A stretch of DNA of 5,058 nucleotides, taken from contig CAIPFS010000096.1 in the NCBI GenBank assembly GCA_903864375.1, forward strand, positions 1-5,058, given 5' to 3'. The translations under genes were made by a program, and so were the position numbers. The notes below the pieces were generated by a model. It was not told where the DNA came from. It ran no database searches and saw nothing but the letters and a program-made list of their open reading frames with translations. This DNA is from an uncultured Verrucomicrobiota bacterium (GTDB lineage: Bacteria; Verrucomicrobiota; Verrucomicrobiia; Limisphaerales; UBA9464). Below are positions 1-5,058 of this stretch, piece by piece (position 1 is the stretch's first letter; each line of letters opens with the position of its first letter).

Positions 1-341
1 CCCCCCACCAGGCGGAAGAGGTTTCGATCCCCCCGAAACAACCGACCCACCCCAAAAAGGGCCGCAAAAGCAACGTAGTTACCACCGAGGTAGAGGCATC
101 CGGCACCCGTAAACACCGGGATTCCCATGCCCCACTGATACCAGACGTTCAGGGCGAGGTCCGTCACGAACAGGAAGCCCCAGGCCATCCGCCAGCCTTT
201 CCCGGGTGGAAAGAGGGCTGCCGAACAAAAAATCAGGGCGTAAACGGCGCTGAAATTGGGCCGCATCAGGCCGGGCCAGCGGGAAAGAGCAGCCACCAGG
301 AGAAAAATTCCCGGAAGCCATTTTGAAATTCCACCTTTCAC
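1..341 (-). CDS. DUF6580-like multi-pass membrane protein, 3' end beyond left edge
   Basis: This frame stays open from the stop at 434-432 down to the left edge. It encodes a strongly hydrophobic protein of which 113 codons are visible if the GTG at 341-339 is the start. Likely membrane segments lie at about residues 8-20 (WLPGIFLLVAAL), 32-46, 52-68 and 73-99, each interrupted by short basic or aromatic loops. The order RPNFSAVYAL, then a Pro/Gly/Lys turn, then FVTDLALNVWY resembles DUF6580, a family of small putative ECF-S-like transport proteins often seen in Verrucomicrobiota. Family membership is from memory of the motif pattern and no substrate can be named. There is no ATG at a sensible place and no clear ribosome binding site. 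TTG codons at 401 and 377 are alternatives, but GTG 341 puts a short basic stretch directly before the first membrane helix. An overlapping minus-strand frame at 435-79 is longer from an ATG but has a non-protein-like composition. The gene is divergent from the phosphatase gene. Confidence 0.7.
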   Translation of the reverse strand, partial: MKGGISKWLPGIFLLVAALSRWPGLMRPNFSAVYALIFCSAALFPPGKGWRMAWGFLFVTDLALNVWYQWGMGIPVFTGAGCLYLGGNYVAFAALFGVGRLFRGDRNLFRLVG

Positions 342-644
342 GCGGGGCGAGAATAGCCGGATCGCCGGGACTGACAAGCCAGGTCTCTGGTGTCGGTTCA
401 ACCAGGGGCGCCGCCGGGGAATATTCCCGAGTCATGGATCAACAAGTTTCTGGTCATCCCCCTGTAAATTCCTCGCAACGCTGCCACGGAAAAGTGACAG
501 GCCGGCAGGCAGTATTCCCGTGCGTTTCAGCTGCCGGATTCCAATCCTTTACCTGACCCGGACCCAGGAAGCGCAGCAACTCCGTGGTTGCGCCCGCTCC
601 AGGGACGGCTGACCACATCCTATCATTCAGAGTTGTACGTCCTC
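342..644. other. Divergent intergenic region
   Basis: About 300 bases separate the left membrane gene and the phosphatase gene, so promoters for both should lie here. I see no convincing protein-coding frame. The region holds a perfect palindrome at 417-428 and an inverted repeat, CCGGCAG at 502-508 with CTGCCGG at 531-537. A TATCAT at 621-626 matches a -10 box at five of six positions but has no -35 partner at 16-18 bases. On the minus strand, an AGGGGG just before an ATG at 457-455 would open a reading frame of only 19 codons that stops at 400-398. No Pho box is recognisable by eye. Confidence 0.5.
417..428. repeat. Perfect 12-bp palindrome
   Basis: GGGAATATTCCC is its own reverse complement, and the symmetry ends exactly at its edges (416 and 429 do not pair). 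It sits in the divergent intergenic region, about 76 bases upstream of the favoured start of the left gene and about 217 bases upstream of the phosphatase ATG. It could be an operator for a dimeric regulator, but only the symmetry is seen. A 12-bp palindrome can also occur by chance. Confidence 0.35.
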
Positions 645-2906
645 ATGCATTCAACCCCTCACTATCAAAAATTGTCGCCAGTGCTGCTTACCGCCTGCGC
701 ACTCGCGTTGACCTCATCGCCCGCACTCTGGGCCACTCCGCCGCCCCCACCGGCAGCCCCGGTCACCTTCCTGGGCGTCGCCTCGGGCGATGCCAGCACC
801 ACCGGTGTCACGGTTTGGACCCGGGCCGTCAATGACGCCACCCCGGCGGAAGTCAGCCTGACGCTGCAGATTTCAACCGACCCTGCCTTCTCGACCATTT
901 CCACGGTGACGGGAACGACCTCGGCGGCGAAGGACTACATTCTGAAGCTGGACCTGGCCGGACTGACCCCCGCGACGACGTACTACTACCGCTTCGTTGG
1001 TCCGCTGGGTGAGACCAGCATTCCGGGACGTTTCAAGACCGCCCCCACAGCCAATTCAGCCGTGGCGGTTCACTTCGGCTCCAGCGGCGACATGGATGGA
1101 CTGATCCGTCCCTACGCCCTCGCCAGCGTGGTCACGAACCAGAACTTCGACTTCTTCGCCAACCTCGGTGACGTGATCTATGAGAACGCCAGCAAAGTGT
1201 TGGGTAACATTGGCCTCAGCTACACCAATTCCCCTTCGGTGACCCTTTCCGGAACGATTCCAGGGCCAACCAGCACCGGGGCGACCCAGGCCCAGTTGTT
1301 CAACGACTACAGCAAGAAGTACCGGGAGCAGTTCCTGCCGGTCAACACGGGAGGCCAGAACGGTCTCCAACCGTTCTACGCAGCGCAGGGGATGTACACC
1401 ATCTATGACAATCACGAGCTCGGGAACCGCCAGTACATCAACGGAGGCGCCCCGGCAGGTGGAGCGGTGGGTGATTTCACCAGCGGAGCCGGTGTGGACG
1501 CCCGGATCGCCAGCAATGATACCAACGTCACTTCCAGCGATTACATCAATCGCAGCCTCGGTTTCCTGACCCTGCAACAGGTGTTTTTGAATTATTCGCC
1601 GATTGCAGACCGTGGAACCGTGTCTCAACCCTCCGAGCCCCGGATCAACGGCACCAGGCAGTTGTTCAGCTCCCAGAAATGGGGAAAGAACCTGGTGTTC
1701 CTCAATGTCGATGATCGCACCTACCGCGACATCCGAATGAAAACAGCGGGCAATGCGGATGACACGGGTGCCCGCGCCGACAACACCAACCGGACGATGA
1801 TGAGCAAAACCCAGCTTCAATGGGTCAAAAACACTCTGCTGGATGCCCAAACCAACGGCGTTGTCTGGAAATTCATCGCCGTCTCGGATCCCATCGACCA
1901 ACTTGGCCCGATTGGTGGAGCCCTGTCATTGAGCAACCTCCCCAACTTTGGAACCAACAGTCTGGGCCAGGCCAGCACCTACGGCCCGGTCAGTAGTGAC
2001 GGCGGCAAGTCCTGGGTCGGCGGTTATCGCGCCGAACGCAATGACCTCCTCAAGTTCATTGCCGACCAACATATCCGCAACGTCGTGTTTCTGTCGGCGG
2101 ATGATCATCAAAACCGGGTCAATGAACTGACTTACTCGACAAATGGAGTGACCGGAGATCAGAGCACCTACGTCAAGGTGCCCGACACCTTCGCCGTGGT
2201 CATGGGACCGCTCGGAGCCACCGGCCCGGATCTGATTTATGACCATTCGTTCAGCGTAGCGAAGCAGCTGTCGGACAGCATCGAAGCCGCCCAGAGCTCA
2301 GCCGGAGTCGAGCCCATTGGTCTGAAGGGTTATCCGGGACTGCACAATGTGGTCCGGGAAAACGATCCCAACGCCGACATCATCCGCTCGGCCATCGACT
2401 TCTACAGCCCTGATACGTTTAATTTCGCCAGCTTTGACGTCACCGCCGACGGCAGGACGTTGAGCGTGGCCACCTGGGGCATCACCGCCACCGCGCAGAA
2501 TTCGGCCCTCGAATACAACGGCGCCACCAATGCCGTCCGTTCCATCCTGAGCTTCCAAATCGATACCGCCTACGCTCCGACCGGAATCCAATACACCCGC
2601 GGCGGCCTGGTCCTGAATCGGCGGACCGGTCGTTGGGTTCAAAATATAACGGTTTCCAATGGTTCGGGGGCTGCGATCAACGCCAGGCTGGCCCTGGTGC
2701 TCGATAACCTGTCCGCCAACGCTGCGGTCTTCGGTGCTGCGGGAACCACCACCTTGCTGGCTCCCATCGGCAGCAGTTTTGTGACCCTGCCCGTCGGCAC
2801 GCTGAATGCCGGCCAATCGGTCACCGTGGCCATGGAATTCACCAACCCCACCAACGGCAAGATCAGCTACACCCCGCGCCTCACCGCCGGTGCCGCCAAT
2901 CCCTAA
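645..2906 (+). CDS. Secreted PhoD-like metallophosphoesterase (alkaline phosphatase D family)
   Basis: A 753-residue exported enzyme expected to hydrolyse phosphate mono- or diesters outside the cytoplasm. The ATG at 645 is chosen because it directly precedes a Sec-type signal peptide with a hydrophobic core at residues 12-27 and likely cleavage after ALWA (residue 30), followed by a proline-rich linker. The frame continues upstream to a TTG at 588, which would put 19 extra residues before the signal. Residues 40-134 match the PhoD N-terminal Fn3-like domain (FLGVASGDAS, VTVWTR, LTPATTYYYRF). The catalytic domain, about 141-615, shows FGSSGD (144-149), LGDVIYE (174-180), YDNHE (254-258), DDRTYR (356-361) and FLSADDH (482-488), with insertions between the blocks. 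These correspond to the usual FxSC, GDYIYE, WDDHE, LDTRxYR and FLSGDxH motifs; the cysteine of the first is serine here. Residues 647-753 form a C-terminal beta-sandwich domain (GLVLNRRTGRWVQ, LALVLDNLS, FTNPTNGKISYTPRL). No PEP-CTERM tail and no twin-arginine motif are present. No clear Shine-Dalgarno is visible. The family is secure; the substrate is unknown. Confidence 0.9.
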   Translation: MHSTPHYQKLSPVLLTACALALTSSPALWATPPPPPAAPVTFLGVASGDASTTGVTVWTRAVNDATPAEVSLTLQISTDPAFSTISTVTGTTSAAKDYILKLDLAGLTPATTYYYRFVGPLGETSIPGRFKTAPTANSAVAVHFGSSGDMDGLIRPYALASVVTNQNFDFFANLGDVIYENASKVLGNIGLSYTNSPSVTLSGTIPGPTSTGATQAQLFNDYSKKYREQFLPVNTGGQNGLQPFYAAQGMYTIYDNHELGNRQYINGGAPAGGAVGDFTSGAGVDARIASNDTNVTSSDYINRSLGFLTLQQVFLNYSPIADRGTVSQPSEPRINGTRQLFSSQKWGKNLVFLNVDDRTYRDIRMKTAGNADDTGARADNTNRTMMSKTQLQWVKNTLLDAQTNGVVWKFIAVSDPIDQLGPIGGALSLSNLPNFGTNSLGQASTYGPVSSDGGKSWVGGYRAERNDLLKFIADQHIRNVVFLSADDHQNRVNELTYSTNGVTGDQSTYVKVPDTFAVVMGPLGATGPDLIYDHSFSVAKQLSDSIEAAQSSAGVEPIGLKGYPGLHNVVRENDPNADIIRSAIDFYSPDTFNFASFDVTADGRTLSVATWGITATAQNSALEYNGATNAVRSILSFQIDTAYAPTGIQYTRGGLVLNRRTGRWVQNITVSNGSGAAINARLALVLDNLSANAAVFGAAGTTTLLAPIGSSFVTLPVGTLNAGQSVTVAMEFTNPTNGKISYTPRLTAGAANP

Positions 2907-2966
2907 TCCTCATTCATTCCCAATTCATTGAACCGATTACTTCCTGACCACATGACCATTCCTTCC

Positions 2967-3596
2967 ATGAAAAAGAGCAACATCGGCCTGGGTTTTCTGA
3001 TGGCGGCGCTGGCGTTCGCCCCAGCCGCCCAGGCTCAATTGAACTTCCACGTCTCCGTGGACACCTCCACCCTCACCAGCATCGGTGCCGGGCCTTACTC
3101 GATTGATTTTCAGTTGAACCAGGGCGACGGCGCCGTGGCCAACAGCGTCACCATCGGTAACTTCTGGTACAGCGGCGGCCATGCCGTTGGTTCGCCCACC
3201 CTGACCGGTGACGCCTCCGGAAGCCTGGCAACGGGCTTCTCCATCGCCAACACGAGCTTCTTCAACGAAGCCTACCAGCAGTTTGTCCCGGGTGGTTCGC
3301 TCAGCTTTGATGTCACCATCACCCTGAATCACGAACCCACCACCCCCGATTCATTCGTGTTCTCCATCCTGGATGGCACCCTCGCCAATATCCCCACCAG
3401 CGGCGTGGGTGACAGCCTGCTTCAGGCCGATATTGACAGCCACCTGACCTTCAAGGATTTCCATCCTGGCATCGGGAAGGACCCCTACTCCTCGGTGACA
3501 TTGGTCACCACCCCGGAACCCACCACCACCGGTCTCGCCGTGGCGTCCGCGCTCGGCGTCGCGGCGTTGGTCATCCGTCGCGCTCGTCGCGCCTGA
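2967..3596 (+). CDS. PEP-CTERM sorting-domain protein, NF038129-like
   Basis: A 209-residue exported protein with both ends typical of exosortase substrates. Residues 1-23 form a signal peptide (MKKSNIGLGFL, hydrophobic core, cleavage after AQA). The C-terminus has the PEP motif at residues 183-185, a hydrophobic segment at about 189-203 and a basic tail, RRARRA. The body is rich in beta-prone, Ser/Thr/Gly sequence with one cluster, TSFFNEAYQQFVPGG, followed by SLSFDVTITL and PDSFVFSILDG. That order recalls the PEP-CTERM family I know as NF038129, of unknown function. An exosortase would cleave at PEP after membrane insertion, and the product may be exported to the surface or matrix. The start is uncertain: ATG 2967 gives the cleanest signal peptide, ATG 2952 adds five residues, and a TTG at 2928 adds thirteen; none has a visible Shine-Dalgarno. 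The gene lies 60 bases after the phosphatase stop with no terminator between, so co-transcription is likely. Confidence 0.88.
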   Translation: MKKSNIGLGFLMAALAFAPAAQAQLNFHVSVDTSTLTSIGAGPYSIDFQLNQGDGAVANSVTIGNFWYSGGHAVGSPTLTGDASGSLATGFSIANTSFFNEAYQQFVPGGSLSFDVTITLNHEPTTPDSFVFSILDGTLANIPTSGVGDSLLQADIDSHLTFKDFHPGIGKDPYSSVTLVTTPEPTTTGLAVASALGVAALVIRRARRA

Positions 3597-3614
3597 ACGA
3601 TTGACCCCCAAATA

Positions 3615-3637
3615 GGCCAGGAATCATTATTCCGGCC
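3615..3637 (+). repeat. Hairpin with one bulged base downstream of the PEP-CTERM gene
   Basis: GGCC, a bulged A and GGAAT pair with ATTCC and GGCC around a four-base CATT loop, giving nine base pairs. It begins 18 bases after the stop codon and is not followed by a T-run, so by itself it is not a terminator. It could protect the 3' end of the message or act together with the terminator hairpin that follows. Confidence 0.45.
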
Positions 3638-3645
3638 TTCCGTCC

Positions 3646-3677
3646 GCCCGTCCTGGGAAACCAGGGCGGGCTTTTCG
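3646..3677 (+). terminator. Intrinsic terminator of the phosphatase/PEP-CTERM transcript
   Basis: An 11-base arm at 3646-3656 (GCCCGTCCTGG) pairs with 3661-3671 (CCAGGGCGGGC), with one G-U wobble, around a GAAA tetraloop. TTTT follows at once, then CGTTCG. The stem is very GC-rich and lies 49 bases after the PEP-CTERM stop codon on the plus strand. It is not followed by T's in the minus direction, so it serves the plus-strand transcript only. Confidence 0.75.
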
Positions 3678-4015
3678 TTCGTCCCCCAAAGAAAATCCGA
3701 CCTTCCGAGTGCATCCGTCCGAACCAACCCGGATCGGTGTTGCCTGCACCGTTCCTACGCCGTTTCTTCCTGGCGGGCTCCATTTTGCCGGGCTGACTCT
3801 GGGAGAAACGGTTGAAGAAGCTGTCCAGATACCGTTACCGGCGTGGTTCCTTCAATCCCATAATCCTCCGGCCATTCCTTCGGGCGGCCCCCGTACGTTG
3901 GGGCCAGCAGACACGGCAAATACATTTGGAAACCACAGCCTGAGAAGAACTTGGCCATGAAACAATGTTGATTGAGGCCAGGGCAGGGCCCTGGAACACT
4001 TCATCACTGGCGTCG

Positions 4016-4768
4016 CTATTGCCGCGATGAATCTTTGGCTTTGGCCACAATTCGATGAACCGCCCAGATGCCAAGAATGAGCGCAAGCCAGCCCGTCGCC
4101 GTGGTCGGTTCCGGAACTGCTGTTGGCACGGGCAGCAATTCAAAGGAGCCTACATGCGTCTGTCCGCCCACGTCCTCGACGATCCCGAAAGAAAGATGAC
4201 TGATGCGGGTGAGATCGACCGGATGCGCAACTTGCTGCGGGACCAACCACGCAATTGGAAAATCCACAGGACTGTGGGCAACCGGCTGGCTGATGTTAAA
4301 GGAAAGATCCGCGCGGTATCCGCTTTGGTCAATGATCCCCAGATAAACAAAGATGCGGTTATCCGACGTAACATTCTCCAGGCGAAAGGCCGAGGCGTGT
4401 CCGAGATCCAGGATGAAATCCCCGGTGAACCCATAGGAAATACCGCACCATCCCGAACGGCCCGGAGTGATGCCCAACGTGAGTCCGGGAGCACCGTTGT
4501 TCACAAGGATTGTCCCAGAGGAGATGGGAGGAGGGGCATCCGTGACCACGAAGAGGTCGCGGACGCCTCCAGGGACTCCCGCGATCGAATCTCTGGAGCT
4601 GTTAAATCCACCGGTCGACCCTGCGGCGATCACGGCGGTCAGGGACTGGCCGCCCGCCGGCTGATCAAAAGCGTCGAGAACAACGATCTGGGCCACCGCT
4701 GAGTGCGACCCGGCGATCGCGGAGAAGACTGCCACGAACGACCCGAGCCATCGAGAATCGAAATCCAT
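4016..4768 (-). CDS. PEP-CTERM sorting-domain protein, otherwise unrecognised
   Basis: A 250-residue exported protein. Residues 1-26 are a signal peptide with a hydrophobic core at about 8-20 and cleavage after SAVA. The mature part is mostly beta-strand-like with no catalytic motif that I recognise. The GGVRDLFVV stretch (67-75), followed later by GLTLGITPGRSGWCGISYGF and DLGHASAFRLENV, resembles the general plan of secreted beta-sandwich PEP-CTERM proteins seen in Planctomycetota and Verrucomicrobiota, without a named family. The C-terminus has VPEPTT (218-223), a hydrophobic helix at 225-237 and a basic tail containing HR and KAK. It differs in sequence from the plus-strand PEP-CTERM protein apart from the sorting tail, so the two are not recent duplicates. 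The ATG at 4768 is the natural start for the signal peptide; GGAAG lies directly against it, too close for a normal ribosome binding site. The gene is convergent with the plus-strand pair and probably separately transcribed. Confidence 0.87.
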   Translation of the reverse strand: MDFDSRWLGSFVAVFSAIAGSHSAVAQIVVLDAFDQPAGGQSLTAVIAAGSTGGFNSSRDSIAGVPGGVRDLFVVTDAPPPISSGTILVNNGAPGLTLGITPGRSGWCGISYGFTGDFILDLGHASAFRLENVTSDNRIFVYLGIIDQSGYRADLSFNISQPVAHSPVDFPIAWLVPQQVAHPVDLTRISHLSFGIVEDVGGQTHVGSFELLPVPTAVPEPTTATGWLALILGIWAVHRIVAKAKDSSRQ

Positions 4769-4955
4769 CTTCCAAGGATGTGCACCACCCTACAATCTGG
4801 CACTAAGGTTTTTACCTGATACCGGTTTGATGACGGCATCCAAATTGGACGGGCAAAGCGCGGATTCGGCGATCAGTGGCATCCCGCATCATGTCATTTT
4901 GTAACGCGTCCTGGCCCTAAAGGGCAATGGTACCCCTTGATTTTCCGGACCTTCG

Positions 4956-5058
4956 TCAGGCTTCAGATATCCCGGGAGTCTGATTCCGACGTTCGATCTG
5001 GTGAATCACCTGCTGTATGAACGCATCATAGTCCGCTGTCTGCTCTCCTGACCGCGCC
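4956..5058 (-). CDS. C-terminal end of an unidentified gene entering from the right edge
   Basis: On the minus strand one frame is open from the right edge for 33 codons, ending at the TGA at 4958-4956; the other two minus frames contain stops. The visible peptide, containing TADYDAFIQQVIHQIERR and ending in TPGISEA, has the mix of charged, aliphatic and aromatic residues expected of a helical C-terminus in a soluble protein. It is too short to name. The stop lies 187 bases upstream of the PEP-CTERM start on the same strand, too far for tight coupling, and no good terminator is seen between them. A short plus-strand frame across the same bases lacks a start codon and is less likely. Confidence 0.45.
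   Translation of the reverse strand, partial: ARSGEQTADYDAFIQQVIHQIERRNQTPGISEA

Larger units (their letters stand above)
3597..4015. other. Convergent intergenic region without a clear gene
   Basis: This stretch lies between the ends of two convergent PEP-CTERM genes. Its first 80 bases hold two hairpins, the second a probable terminator. From about 3680 to 4015 I see no gene I can support. A plus frame at 3709-3960 and a minus frame at 3958-3755 are open, but neither has a signal peptide, a recognised motif, a ribosome binding site or a protein-like composition. Near the minus gene's end there is a short inverted repeat, CCAGGG at 3978-3983 with CCCTGG at 3989-3994, that could form a hairpin about 20 bases after that gene's stop. 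It has no T-run in the minus direction, so it is a weak terminator candidate at best. Confidence 0.5.

Noticed and set aside
79..435. 118-codon minus-strand frame from an ATG
   Set aside because: Arg/Pro-rich, no motif or membrane segment, and it overlaps a far more protein-like hydrophobic frame on the same strand.
621..626. TATCAT as a -10 box for the phosphatase gene
   Set aside because: No -35-like hexamer at 16-18 bases upstream; a single hexamer is not enough to call a promoter.
256..835. Plus-strand frames across 256-612, 323-556 and 584-835
   Set aside because: Low-complexity Arg/Ser/Pro compositions without motifs; they overlap the left membrane gene or the phosphatase signal region.
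1056..1901. 281-codon minus-strand frame opposite the phosphatase
   Set aside because: Antisense shadow caused by high third-position GC; the plus-strand frame has clear family motifs over the same bases.
2298..2816. 172-codon minus-strand frame opposite the phosphatase C-terminus
   Set aside because: Gly/Gln/Arg-rich antisense shadow without motifs.
3709..3960. 83-codon plus frame and overlapping 67-codon minus frame in the convergent spacer
   Set aside because: No ribosome binding site, signal or motif in either, and they lie where no gene is needed to explain the layout.
4055..4702. 215-codon plus-strand frame opposite the minus-strand PEP-CTERM gene
   Set aside because: The minus frame has a signal peptide and PEP-CTERM tail; the plus frame is charged and featureless, as expected for a shadow.
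4798..4813. TGGCAC resembling the -24 box of a sigma-54 promoter
   Set aside because: The required GC of the -12 box is absent (TTTTT instead), and it points along the plus strand, away from any gene start.
4914..4938. Short inverted repeats after the right-edge gene as a terminator
   Set aside because: Stems are only 4-5 bp, compete with each other, and are followed by at most three T's.

Overview
The window looks like the chromosome of a Gram-negative, moderately GC-rich bacterium, most likely Verrucomicrobiota of the Pedosphaera/Limisphaerales kind. This is an inference. It rests on two different PEP-CTERM (exosortase-sorted) secreted proteins, on a DUF6580-like small membrane protein of a type I associate with that phylum, and on the near absence of Shine-Dalgarno sequences before otherwise convincing genes. 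I see no RNA gene, CRISPR array, insertion sequence or phage gene.

Layout. (1) Bases 1-341, minus strand: the N-terminal part of a hydrophobic multi-pass membrane protein running off the left edge. It lies in a different frame from the longest ATG-initiated frame there and begins with a non-ATG codon. (2) Bases 342-644: a divergent intergenic region with a perfect 12-bp palindrome and a 7-bp inverted repeat. (3) Bases 645-2906, plus strand: a 753-residue secreted PhoD-type metallophosphoesterase with an N-terminal Fn3-like domain, the catalytic domain and a C-terminal beta-sandwich. (4) Bases 2967-3596, plus strand: a 209-residue PEP-CTERM protein 60 bases downstream, probably in the same transcript, followed by tandem hairpins, the second of which looks like an intrinsic terminator. 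(5) Bases 3597-4015: terminator plus about 340 bases with no convincing gene. (6) Bases 4016-4768, minus strand: a second, unrelated PEP-CTERM protein, convergent with the first. (7) Bases 4769-4955: intergenic. (8) Bases 4956-5058, minus strand: probably the C-terminal 33 codons of a gene entering from the right.

How the genes may work together. The PhoD-like enzyme and the adjacent PEP-CTERM protein both carry Sec-type signal peptides and would act outside the cytoplasm. The enzyme would hydrolyse phosphate esters or diesters, and the PEP-CTERM protein would be processed by an exosortase encoded elsewhere and kept at the surface or in extracellular matrix. The pairing may reflect a surface phosphate-scavenging or matrix function, but only the linkage is visible. 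The most notable points are the apparent Cys-to-Ser change at a metal-site motif of the PhoD-like enzyme together with the lack of a twin-arginine signal, and the hidden membrane gene at the left edge. I did not find a clearly new multi-gene system.
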